The notes beneath the pieces are model-generated. The model was not told the DNA's origin. It worked only from the letters and a program-made list of their open reading frames with translations, and made no database searches. A stretch of 64,000 nt of DNA from JANSWY01 sp965243755 (GTDB lineage: Bacteria > Bacteroidota > Bacteroidia > Cytophagales > Cyclobacteriaceae): NCBI GenBank assembly GCA_965243755.1, contig CBDEVW010000004.1, forward strand, positions 62,001-126,000. The letters are read 5' to 3'. The position numbers were made by a program, and so were the translations under genes. The first letter of the stretch is position 1. Each line of letters starts with the position of its first letter. Of the stretch, positions 55,291 through 63,740 are shown piece by piece.

Positions 55291-55875
55291 TTACCATTTA
55301 CCCCCATTGCCTTGTTGCAAAAACTCCAACAATACCAGTATTAATACAGGAAGCAAATCCTTTAGTTCTTCTCTCATCACTTTCAATGCTTTTCCCATTT
55401 GGTTTTCCACAGTCTTCAATGAGATCCCCAACTGCTCTGCAATTTCTTTATACCTTTTGCCTTCGAAACGGTTGAGTTCAAAAATTTCTTTGCATTTAGG
55501 CGGAAGTTTCTCAATGGCCTGTTGGATGGTAGACTCCAACTCAGAGAGTTCCATGATATCAACCTGGTCAAAATGATCACCACCGTGCAGGGCCCTTTGA
55601 ACGTACAGATTGGCTACTTTCTGATGTTTCAGGTAATTGAGGCAACCATTTCGAACGGCACCATAGAGGTAGGACTTTGGGTTAGTCTTGATATCCAGTT
55701 GCCCTTTTTTCTGCCAGACATAAGTAAATACTTCCTGTACCACCTCTTCAGCTTCATTAGGGTCACCTAAATATTTCAGTGCAAAATTAGCCAGAGGCTC
55801 ATAGTAATACCGGAATAGCCTCTCAAAAGACTGCTCATCAGAAAACTGCAACGATTTCAGAAACTGTTCCTCCAT
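55291..55875 (-). CDS. ECF RNA polymerase sigma factor (locus B)
   Basis: A 194-residue ECF sigma factor: region 2 SFERLFRYYYEPLANFALKY and EEVVQEVFTYVWQ; region 4 LPPKCKEIFELNRFEGKRYK with HTH in IAEQLGISLKTVENQM. A hydrophobic C-terminal tail (LKDLLPVLILVLLEFLQ) is present, as in many Bacteroidota FecI-type factors. Its start codon abuts the heptad repeat array, so any promoter must lie within or beyond the repeats. Confidence 0.93.
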   Translation of the reverse strand: MEEQFLKSLQFSDEQSFERLFRYYYEPLANFALKYLGDPNEAEEVVQEVFTYVWQKKGQLDIKTNPKSYLYGAVRNGCLNYLKHQKVANLYVQRALHGGDHFDQVDIMELSELESTIQQAIEKLPPKCKEIFELNRFEGKRYKEIAEQLGISLKTVENQMGKALKVMREELKDLLPVLILVLLEFLQQGNGGKW

Positions 55876-55877
55876 TG

Positions 55878-56058
55878 GAATTTGGGATCTTGGATTTAGA
55901 ATTTAGAATCTTGAATCTCGGATTTAGAATTTAGAATCTTGGATCTTGAATCCTGGATTTAGAATTTAGAATCTTGGATCTTGAATCTTGAATTTAGAAT
56001 CTTGAATCTTGGATCTTGGATTTAGGATCTTGGGTTTGGATCTTGAATTTGGGATTTT
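55878..56058 (+). repeat. Degenerate heptanucleotide array (26 units)
   Basis: The 181 bases divide without remainder into 26 units of the consensus GRATYTW, e.g. GGATTTA GAATTTA and GAATCTT GGATCTT, with one unit of six bases. Higher-order blocks of four and five heptads (28, 35 and 35 bases, starting at 55892, 55920 and 55955) repeat nearly identically. It begins three bases upstream of the sigma factor start, on the upstream side. Confidence 0.9.
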
Positions 56059-56408
56059 GCTTGTTGTGTTTAAGGGTTTGGGCCATTGTAAATTTGAGTT
56101 TTGTGCATGGATATTGAATCATGAGTTGGGGGTTTTGATGATTAGGAGCGTTAATTTAAGGATTTGAGATTATAGTTAATAGTTTCCCGGTTTATTTGCC
56201 AGTCAAAAAACAATTCAAAACCCACAAGTCCTACCAAAATGGCAACCCCTGAACCAATCTAAGTCAAGCCAAGTACCAAGAAAAGCAGAAAACAAGCAAC
56301 CACACTAAAAACAAGGAACGGAAAACCAAAAGCACTAAAAAACACACCAGTGCTACACCTAGTTCCTTGTATTACAACATAGTTGGAGATATACCGTTAT
56401 AATGGACT
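56059..56408. other. Noncoding region with strand-asymmetric composition
   Basis: The first 100 bases are G/T-rich on the plus strand and poor in C. From about 56205 to 56350 the plus strand turns A/C-rich with very few T and G. No gene is seen. The promoter of the DUF4407 gene must lie near the right end. Confidence 0.5.
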
Positions 56409-57461
56409 ATGAATAAGGTCAAAGAACTCTTTTGGTTATGCTCAGGGTCAAGTAAGGAGATCCTGGAAAGATGCCCGTCTGAATCCAGCAAGTACGTAGG
56501 AATTGGAGCTACCATATTATTTACGGGATTATTTGCTGCTTTTTCAGGTGGCTATGCCCTATACACAGTTTTTGATAATTATTGGTTTGCGGCACTCTTC
56601 GGATTGCTGTGGGGGCTGATGATTTTTAATCTGGATCGGTTCATAGTATCCAGCATGCGCAAGGAAGGTCGACCAAGGAAGGAATTGTTCATGGCGATTC
56701 CAAGGATAATCTTGGCGGTTCTTATTTCCATTGTCATTGCCAAGCCTTTGGAAATGAAGATTTTTGAGAAGGAAATTGAATCTGAAATAACACTGATGCA
56801 GCAGGAAGACCTGATGTTGAAAGAGTCTGTAGTGAAATCCAGGTTTGAAGACATTCAAAAAAGACTCAACCAGGAGATCAAACAATTGAAACTTGAGGTG
56901 TTGGTTAAAAGTAAAAAGAGGGATGAGTTAATGGAGATTGCCCGTATTGAGGCCGATGGTACTGGTGGTACGATGAAACGAAATGCAGGTCCCATTTACA
57001 AGATCAAAAAAGCTGAGGCAGACAGGGTGCAACTCGAACTTGAAGCACTTCAGATCACTAATGATAGTCTTATTCACGTAAAGCTCCGGCAATTGGCACA
57101 AAATGATTCTCTGGCATCCGCGGCACTCACCGATTTGGAAACCGGCCAGTTGAACGGAATTGCCTCCAGAATGGAAGCGCTGAGTAGAATAGCTGCTAAA
57201 AGTACCAGCATCGCCATAGCCCATTGGTTTATTTTACTACTGTTTATTGCCATCGAAACGGCTCCCGTATTTGTAAAGTTAATGAGTCAGAGAGGTCCCT
57301 ATGATTACTTGCTCAAGGCGGAGGAGTACAGATTTGAATCTTCAAATATTGAGGAACTGGCAAAAATCAATGCTCAAATAAAGAAACGAACCTCAAAAAT
57401 GTCTGATGAAGAGTTAGAATACATTCTCTCCAGATTGAAAATGGGATTAGATAAATCCTGA
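56409..57461 (+). CDS. DUF4407 membrane protein
   Basis: A 350-residue protein of the DUF4407 family: three membrane helices near the N-terminus (ATILFTGLFAAFSGGYALYT, FGLLWGLMIFNLDRFIV, PRIILAVLISIVIAKPLEM), a 110-residue coiled coil (about 120-230), and a fourth helix (WFILLLFIAIETAPVFVKL). The NLDRFIVSS motif is characteristic. The family's function is unknown; the coiled coil should face the cytosol or the periplasm as one unit. The gene stops one base from the convergent unknown gene. Confidence 0.92.
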   Translation: MNKVKELFWLCSGSSKEILERCPSESSKYVGIGATILFTGLFAAFSGGYALYTVFDNYWFAALFGLLWGLMIFNLDRFIVSSMRKEGRPRKELFMAIPRIILAVLISIVIAKPLEMKIFEKEIESEITLMQQEDLMLKESVVKSRFEDIQKRLNQEIKQLKLEVLVKSKKRDELMEIARIEADGTGGTMKRNAGPIYKIKKAEADRVQLELEALQITNDSLIHVKLRQLAQNDSLASAALTDLETGQLNGIASRMEALSRIAAKSTSIAIAHWFILLLFIAIETAPVFVKLMSQRGPYDYLLKAEEYRFESSNIEELAKINAQIKKRTSKMSDEELEYILSRLKMGLDKS

Positions 57462-57884
57462 TCAACGAAAGCTGATGGTACGAATACTTCGGCTAAAGAT
57501 AGTATTCAGGACTCCCGATACGATCGTTTCGCCGAACGCCCTGGCTCCATAGGGGTTGAAACTGTCATATCGATGCACATAGTTTCCTGTCATATTAAGC
57601 AAGCCAGTGTGACTCATGGATCGGTATTGTGTCTTGCCATTTTCATCCACGTAAAACAACCAGTCATAGGGTGTATTGGGCTGGTGCAATGAAATCACCT
57701 GGTAGCCATGTAATTTGTAATCGGTATATAACAAATTGGTATGCCTGAGATCATTGTTTTTAACAAGCATGATCGTTGGGGATACATTGGTCCAGCTGGG
57801 TTGGTAGGTAAGGAAAGTGGCAGTTTGCGAAAAACCTGATTCATAAATTCCCATTAGGATCATAAGGATTATTAGTCGTTTCAT
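57462..57884 (-). CDS. Small exported protein, unknown
   Basis: A 140-residue protein with a signal peptide (RLIILMILMGIYESGFSQ). The mature part is rich in Tyr and Asn (YDWLFYVDENGKTQYRSMSH) with no family that I recognise. The frame is open from 57986, but ATG 57884 starts the signal. It may be an envelope protein. It converges with the DUF4407 gene. Confidence 0.72.
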   Translation of the reverse strand: MKRLIILMILMGIYESGFSQTATFLTYQPSWTNVSPTIMLVKNNDLRHTNLLYTDYKLHGYQVISLHQPNTPYDWLFYVDENGKTQYRSMSHTGLLNMTGNYVHRYDSFNPYGARAFGETIVSGVLNTIFSRSIRTISFR

Positions 57885-58118
57885 GCGCACATCTTTTACT
57901 AAATATAATGATTTATTGACTATCATCAGGTGCCTGAAGGACTCAATTCTTCGATGTATTATATTGAATTCACATTGATCTATCATCGGATGAGTCGATT
58001 AATTTCAGGTTTCAACTCCTAAATCTGCACCTTACAGGGCAAATGGACGTATATAATTTGTTACTATTTATCTGAACTCAGGCCATTGGAAAAAATTAAA
58101 ATAAACCCTCAGCTGAAA

Positions 58119-59192
58119 ATGAATATCAACAGGGTACTCATCATTACCCTGGTGTACGTACTGATCAATTGGTTTCTGGTATTGCTTTCCTATGCCATGA
58201 TCCATTCCGATTACAGCCTGGGACCATCGAAGTATTTTGATCTGAGCATTACATTGTTTTCCAATACATTAATAGGGATTCTGGCCGGGATTCTGGGAGG
58301 TACCGCACTTGTGCTGATCAATAGCCGGTATTTTCGAAAGAAGTCATTCCTGTTCGCGATGGTTTTTACATTGATGTGTTACATTGCCTCGTACGTGATC
58401 ATTACGGTAACCATCATTTTTTTCAACTACCAGGTACAAAGAGAAGAGCTGGCCATTCAGACCGGATTCTTTGATTTTTTACTTAGCTGGGTGCTCACAC
58501 CTGTAGGACTTACCTTCTTCATTTTATGGCTGCTGATCACCCTGATGACACTGTTTGCCTTGCAGGTAAATGATAAGTTTGGGCCTGGCATGTTGGGTAA
58601 ATTTTTGAGAGGACAATATTATCAGCCAAGAGAAGAAGAGCGGATATTTATGTTCCTGGATATGAAATCCTCCACATCGATAGCGGAGAGCCTGGGTAAC
58701 AAAAAGTATTTTAACCTGCTCAATGACATCTTCACCGACATCACTCCGGATATCATTGCCAGTGAGGGAGAAATCTATCAATATGTGGGAGATGAAATAG
58801 TAGTGACATGGACAATGAAATATGGGTTGAGAAATGCCAATTGCTTTTTATGTTTCAACAGAATACAAAAACGAATAGAAAAATTAGCCGGGTACTATCA
58901 GAAAAAATATGGTGTAGTGCCACAGTTTAAAGCGGGATTACACTATGGTACGGTCACCTCTGGAGAAATTGGGAGCATAAAAAGGGACATAGTTTATTCC
59001 GGTGATGTACTCAACACCACATCACGTATTCAGGAGCAGTGTAATCATTATGGCGCTGATCTGCTGGCCTCAAAGGAGACCATTGCCCTGGTAAAAAATG
59101 AAGACGTCTTTGAATTCGAGCATCTGGGAAATATTGAATTGCGCGGAAAAATCGATAAGTTGGACCTCAATGCTATTAGATTTCTGAATTAA
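58119..59192 (+). CDS. Membrane class III nucleotide cyclase
   Basis: A 357-residue protein: four membrane helices (about 5-150) joined directly to a class III adenylate/guanylate cyclase domain (about 180-350). The two metal aspartates are in MFLDMKSSTSIAE and YVGDEIVVTW, and the transition-state Asn and Arg are in LNTTSRIQEQ. There is no HAMP domain. Base-selecting positions look unusual: Gln in YQYVGD where Lys is normal, and Val where Thr/Asp is normal. A TTG at 58086 can extend the frame; ATG 58119 is preferred. It is followed after 4 bases by an AraC-type regulator, so the two are co-transcribed. Confidence 0.88.
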   Translation: MNINRVLIITLVYVLINWFLVLLSYAMIHSDYSLGPSKYFDLSITLFSNTLIGILAGILGGTALVLINSRYFRKKSFLFAMVFTLMCYIASYVIITVTIIFFNYQVQREELAIQTGFFDFLLSWVLTPVGLTFFILWLLITLMTLFALQVNDKFGPGMLGKFLRGQYYQPREEERIFMFLDMKSSTSIAESLGNKKYFNLLNDIFTDITPDIIASEGEIYQYVGDEIVVTWTMKYGLRNANCFLCFNRIQKRIEKLAGYYQKKYGVVPQFKAGLHYGTVTSGEIGSIKRDIVYSGDVLNTTSRIQEQCNHYGADLLASKETIALVKNEDVFEFEHLGNIELRGKIDKLDLNAIRFLN

Positions 59193-59196
59193 TTAG

Positions 59197-60288
59197 ATGT
59201 CGCTTAATCACATCCTGATCATAATCAGTGCAAGCTTATTTGGGCTTTTGGGTGTTTACCTGCTGATGGGTAAGAAAAAGTCCAGACCGAATGCCTATCT
59301 CGGAATATTTTTTCTGTTGTGGTCAGTGAATTTTTTCGACGGGTTTCTGCTGATGACCGGTATTTACTTTGATTATAGTCATCTGGCGGTTTGGGAAGAT
59401 GCACTGATTTTTTGGCATGGCCCAATGATCTATGCTTACGTTAACCAGTTGACCAGGCGTAAACATTTATCTGGATGGTGGTTCCTGTTAAATGCGATTC
59501 CTTTTTTGTTGGCACTCTGGTTGTCAATTGTATTTTACCATTTGGAGCCTGAGGAAACCAGGAAAATGATCCTTCAATCCATCACAAGGCCCCATCAGCC
59601 ATTAGCGATTATCATTCCACTGCTGGTGACCTTCATTCATATGTCGGGTTACATTGTTGCTTCCAAAAGGTTATTGATTCAATACCATAAGCTACAGCAA
59701 TCGTATTATTCCAGCAATCACATCGGGTGGTTCAATCATAACCTCAATTGGATCATATCAATTCTCATGCTTTCGTTAACTGTCTCATTCATTCAATATT
59801 TGAATTGGCAACCATTGATGCAAGCGGGACTGTTAGTGTTGAATCTGGCCATTCTGGGGTTTATAGTCAGGATCTGGTTCCAAACCATGGACGAACCAAA
59901 ATTATTAACCTATCAAAAATATTCGGCTTCTACAGGCAATATAGATGAACTGGAAGCGGTGGCCAGGCAAATTGCTGAGGTGGTGGAAGGAAACAAACTT
60001 TACCTGAATCCGGAATTGACATTGGATGATGTGGCCACTGCTGTGAATAGAGATAATCGTATAATTTCTCAGGCAATCAATACGATATTTGGGAAGAACT
60101 TCTTTGACTATATCAATGCACTTCGCATTGAAGAAGCTAAGTGTAAGTTTGAGGAAAGTACGGATGATAAACTCACAATACTGGAAGTAATGTATGCGGT
60201 GGGCTTCAATTCAAAATCCTCTTTCAATACGCAATTCAAGAAAAAAACCGGCCTTACTCCCTCTCAATATCGATCAAAAGTCAGGTAA
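59197..60288 (+). CDS. AraC-family regulator with N-terminal seven-helix membrane domain
   Basis: A 363-residue protein. About seven membrane helices (1-235) precede an AraC-type double HTH (about 255-363): RIISQAINTIFGKNFFDYIN and EVMYAVGFNSKSSFNTQFKK, with the typical GLTPSQYR end. This membrane-bound AraC type is common in Bacteroidota; the signal is perceived in or near the membrane. The start lies 4 bases after the cyclase stop, so the pair may form one signalling unit (inference). Confidence 0.92.
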   Translation: MSLNHILIIISASLFGLLGVYLLMGKKKSRPNAYLGIFFLLWSVNFFDGFLLMTGIYFDYSHLAVWEDALIFWHGPMIYAYVNQLTRRKHLSGWWFLLNAIPFLLALWLSIVFYHLEPEETRKMILQSITRPHQPLAIIIPLLVTFIHMSGYIVASKRLLIQYHKLQQSYYSSNHIGWFNHNLNWIISILMLSLTVSFIQYLNWQPLMQAGLLVLNLAILGFIVRIWFQTMDEPKLLTYQKYSASTGNIDELEAVARQIAEVVEGNKLYLNPELTLDDVATAVNRDNRIISQAINTIFGKNFFDYINALRIEEAKCKFEESTDDKLTILEVMYAVGFNSKSSFNTQFKKKTGLTPSQYRSKVR

Positions 60289-60374
60289 ATCAGTTCGACT
60301 TCATGCATTCGGTCGAATTAAATTCCAGGATTGATGATTCTTGTCCTTGAAAATTCATTTAACGGACTCAGGCG

Positions 60375-61112
60375 ATGCAACCAATGAATATCAGGCAATA
60401 CACGATGACCAGACAACTGACCTATCACTTTTATCCTGGAGTGATTGTTTTAGTGGCATACGTACTCCTTTCCAACTGGCTGTTGGATTTAAAGTGGCCC
60501 TCATTTTTAGGTCTCTTCATAGTGGAAGTCTTAATACTAGCCCCCATAACACTAACACATCTATCCTGGAAGGCCGGTGGTTTCTTTAGGATTTCACAGG
60601 TCATTCCATACTGGCAAAAGCTTTCTCCGGGGAAATTTATACTTTGGGTAATTGGAGGCTTTGTAGCTTGCCTGATTATTTATGTGCCAATGTATCCGCT
60701 GGGACTGATGTTGAGGGAATCTGTTTTTGCATGGCTACCCCCATGGTTCTTTGACCCAATGTTTGGAACAAATGATATGGAAGCAATTGGCCGTATATTT
60801 TTATTGGGTATCATAACCGATGGTATCATTGCTCCTATGGCGGAAGAGTTATATTTCAGAGGGTACTTACTGCCAAGAATGACATTTCTAAAACGCTGGG
60901 CACCCTGGGTTAATGGGGCATTGTTTGGCCTGTATCATTTCTGGCAACCTCATAATTACCTGGCTATTATTGGTGTAGGCATTGTATTGAGTTATGTCGT
61001 ATGGAAAACCAGAAATGTATGGATTGGAATTTTTGTGCACTGTTTGCTTAACACCATTGGTGCCATTATGGGTTACCTGGCCATTACAGGTGGTGAAATG
61101 ATCGGACGATAA
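60375..61112 (+). CDS. CPBP-family intramembrane protease (Abi)
   Basis: A 245-residue membrane protein with about seven helices. The catalytic motifs of CPBP glutamic-type proteases are complete: EELYFRG (about residue 157), FGLYHFW, and HCLLN near the end. Relatives process prenylated proteins or give immunity to self-made peptides. No bacteriocin gene is near. Single gene; start ATG 60375, with a second ATG four codons in. Confidence 0.9.
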   Translation: MQPMNIRQYTMTRQLTYHFYPGVIVLVAYVLLSNWLLDLKWPSFLGLFIVEVLILAPITLTHLSWKAGGFFRISQVIPYWQKLSPGKFILWVIGGFVACLIIYVPMYPLGLMLRESVFAWLPPWFFDPMFGTNDMEAIGRIFLLGIITDGIIAPMAEELYFRGYLLPRMTFLKRWAPWVNGALFGLYHFWQPHNYLAIIGVGIVLSYVVWKTRNVWIGIFVHCLLNTIGAIMGYLAITGGEMIGR

Positions 61113-61170
61113 AACTTAGTGCTATATTTGTTCGTTTCCAAACATTTCCAACTCACCAAAAAGTTACATC

Positions 61171-61584
61171 ATGAACGGTCACCTCGAACTCTCAGACGAG
61201 CAATTCATTCACCAGTTTGCAACATGCACCCTCAACCCAAAGCTATTTTCACATGAAGCCCATATTCGATTGGCCTGGATTCATATAAGAAAGTACGGCG
61301 AGCAGATTGCCATTGATCATATTTGCGACCAAATCAGGGCATTTGATCAAACATTTGGAGATGGGTCCAAATACAATGAAACGGTAACTGTTGCTGCCAT
61401 AAAGGCGGTCAATCATTTTATTCAAAGATCGAAAGCAGACACATTTATCGCATTCATTCAGGAGTTCCCAAGACTTAAAACAAACTTCAAAGATTTGATG
61501 GCCTGCCACTATGGATTTGACATCTTCAATGATACCAGGGCAAAGAAAAAATACCTGGCACCTGATTTACTCCCGTTTTCTTAA
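61171..61584 (+). CDS. Conserved-looking small cytosolic protein
   Basis: A 137-residue helical protein with several histidines, notably FSHEAHIRLAWIHIRKYG and ITIDHICDQI-like helices, ending in KKYLAPDLLPFS. I do not recognise a named family, though proteins of this length and HEAH motif recur in annotated genomes as hypothetical. A metal-binding function is conceivable. Confidence 0.72.
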   Translation: MNGHLELSDEQFIHQFATCTLNPKLFSHEAHIRLAWIHIRKYGEQIAIDHICDQIRAFDQTFGDGSKYNETVTVAAIKAVNHFIQRSKADTFIAFIQEFPRLKTNFKDLMACHYGFDIFNDTRAKKKYLAPDLLPFS

Positions 61585-61823
61585 TGCCTTAATGACATTT
61601 TAAGCTTTTTTAACATTTTTTTCAATCACTACTGAATCCATTTTTCAGCAAGTTTCGTATCGGGGAATTAGTTGAGTAGATGGTTAAATTTTGGTTAAAG
61701 TGTAGAAAGAAGCCGTTCCTAAATTTTGGGTGCGGTTTCTTTGTTTTACAGGCATTTGGTTCTTTCTAATTAGTTGACACTGTTCTTCATTTTTAATTAT
61801 ATTGATCTATAAAAACCTTAAAA
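61585..61823. other. Intergenic region with weak terminator
   Basis: T-rich stretch after the 61171 gene. A weak hairpin (GAAGCCG/CGGTTTC, one mismatch) followed by T's lies at about 61709-61747. No other feature. Confidence 0.3.
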
Positions 61824-62411
61824 ATGGAGCTGGCACATAGTGTAGACGAATACATCATTAAACATCCGCAATGGCAGGAAGAATTAATCTTGCTGCGTGA
61901 ACTCATGCAGTCCACAGAGATGAACGAAACCGTAAAATGGGGAGCACCTGTTTATACGGTGAATGGAAAAAATGTTGTTGGGCTGGGAGCTTTCAAAAGT
62001 TATGTAGGCATTTGGTTTTACCAGGGTGTGTTCCTGGAGGACAATCAAAAAGTATTGATCAATGCGCAGGAAGGAAAAACCAAAGCCATGAGACAATGGA
62101 GATTCAATAGTTTTGATGAGATCGATCAACAGTTGGTCTTGCAATATGTACAGGAGGCGATTCAAAACCAAAAAGATGGTAAGGAGCTAAAGGCTAGCAA
62201 AAAACCATTAGTAGTACCACCAGAACTTGAGGAGGCTTTTCTGAAAGATCAACTATTGGCCAATTCTTTTCAATCGCTTACCCCCGGCAAACAAAAGGAA
62301 TACGCAGAATATGTGTCGGAGGCGAAACGAGTGGAAACAAAGCTCAGCAGAATAGGAAAAATAACGCCCATGATCATAGAAGGAAAAGGGTTGAACGACA
62401 AATACAAATAG
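61824..62411 (+). CDS. YdeI/DUF1801-type protein
   Basis: A 195-residue cytosolic protein. Residues 10-120 form a DUF1801/YdhG-like domain (LRELMQSTEMNETVKWGAPV, VGIWFYQGVFLEDNQKVL), and residues 140-190 an OmdA-like helical domain (VVPPELEEAFLKDQLLANSF, KRVETKLSRIGKITPMI). The pair defines YdeI-family proteins, sometimes labelled bacteriocin-protection. Function uncertain. Its stop overlaps the possible GTG start of the P450 gene. Confidence 0.88.
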   Translation: MELAHSVDEYIIKHPQWQEELILLRELMQSTEMNETVKWGAPVYTVNGKNVVGLGAFKSYVGIWFYQGVFLEDNQKVLINAQEGKTKAMRQWRFNSFDEIDQQLVLQYVQEAIQNQKDGKELKASKKPLVVPPELEEAFLKDQLLANSFQSLTPGKQKEYAEYVSEAKRVETKLSRIGKITPMIIEGKGLNDKYK

Positions 62412-62413
62412 TG

Positions 62414-63733
62414 ATGGCCCAATATCAACTACCTCCTGGTTATAGTCTTTTGGAGTCCTACTTCAGGGCTTTCAAATTGGTAAAAAACCCATTGGATGTC
62501 ATGCGTTATAGTTTTGGCAGGTTTGGTAAGACATATTGTGTGTACACGGGTCCTGGTGCACGGACAATCATGACCAGCGATGGGGAGTTTATTCATCATG
62601 TGTTGCAGAAAAATCATCGGAGATATAAGAAATCCAGCTTGTCCACCGAAACCCTCGGCAAATATATTGGCAATGGTTTGTTGACCGCTGAAGGTGATTA
62701 CTGGCTTAGGCAAAGGCGCTTGATTCAGCCCGGATTTCATCTACAAAAGATCAGGGCGCTCTATGAAATCATGGATCAGACCATCTCGAAGTTCCTGGAA
62801 GAGTTTCCTATGGGCACCATCGATGTTTATCCCATGATGCATAAAGCAGCTTTTCAGTTGGTGGTGGACAGTTTGTTTGACATTGACTTTCCCGAAGAAG
62901 AGTTTCAGGAACTCGCCGATGTGATCAGCGATGTGCAGACTTTTGTGATTAAAGAAGTGAGACAACCACACCTGGTCTGGTATTACAAGCTGACGGGCCA
63001 AGTCAGGAAACACATCAACATCTCTGCACGCGGAAGAGAGATCATACATGGGATCATAAAAGAAAGACGGGAATCGGGGAAACAGGTCAATGACTTACTG
63101 GATATGCTATTGAATGCCCGATACGAGGACACCAATGAACCAATGGATGATCAGCAACTGATTGATGAAATATTCATTTTAATCATCGCCGGACATGAAA
63201 CTACGGCCAATGCTTTGTCATGGGCACTTTATTTATTGGCGGAACACCCAAAAATACAAACTGACCTAAGAGAAAAAACCAGGGACCTGGATATCGAACA
63301 GACAGTAAAAAATTCAGACCTTCAGGAAGTGATTCAGGAAAGTATGCGTCTGTATCCTCCTGCCTGGATAAGTGACCGTGTGGCTTTGGAGGATGATGAG
63401 TTTGGAGCGTTTTCTTTTCCTGGCAACTCTACGATTATAACAGTATTCCGGTTGTTGCACAGAGACCCTTCGGTTTGGGAGTCCCCTGATGAGTTCATTC
63501 CTGAAAGATTTAATAAGGATCGTTTCACTAAAGAGCAATCGCGATCATATTATCCATTTGGTGCAGGACCAAGACTTTGCATAGGCAATAATTTTGCTTT
63601 AGCAGAAATGGCCCTGTTCCTCAGAAAGTTCCTTCAAAAGTTTCAATTAAAATCTACAGGGCAAAAGCCAAAGGAAATACCCTTGGTTACCCTCAGGCCT
63701 GATCAGGTGATATTAGCGGTGGAGCGGGTTTAA
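62414..63733 (+). CDS. Cytochrome P450
   Basis: A 439-residue soluble P450 monooxygenase. The heme-thiolate cysteine is C389 in FGAGPRLCIGNNFA, the I-helix has AGHETTANALSW, and the ExxR motif is ESMRLYPP. The pattern and length fit bacterial fatty-acid or terpene hydroxylases of the CYP110/CYP102-like group, so a fatty-acid substrate is plausible. No ferredoxin or reductase gene is adjacent, so electrons come from elsewhere. A GTG at 62411 overlaps the previous stop; ATG 62414 is preferred. Confidence 0.94.
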   Translation: MAQYQLPPGYSLLESYFRAFKLVKNPLDVMRYSFGRFGKTYCVYTGPGARTIMTSDGEFIHHVLQKNHRRYKKSSLSTETLGKYIGNGLLTAEGDYWLRQRRLIQPGFHLQKIRALYEIMDQTISKFLEEFPMGTIDVYPMMHKAAFQLVVDSLFDIDFPEEEFQELADVISDVQTFVIKEVRQPHLVWYYKLTGQVRKHINISARGREIIHGIIKERRESGKQVNDLLDMLLNARYEDTNEPMDDQQLIDEIFILIIAGHETTANALSWALYLLAEHPKIQTDLREKTRDLDIEQTVKNSDLQEVIQESMRLYPPAWISDRVALEDDEFGAFSFPGNSTIITVFRLLHRDPSVWESPDEFIPERFNKDRFTKEQSRSYYPFGAGPRLCIGNNFALAEMALFLRKFLQKFQLKSTGQKPKEIPLVTLRPDQVILAVERV

Positions 63734-63740
63734 TTTCCCG

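Noticed and set aside
60375..61112. Abortive-infection phage defence gene
   Set aside because: The protein is a CPBP intramembrane protease; the old Abi name alone does not support a defence role, and no defence genes are adjacent.
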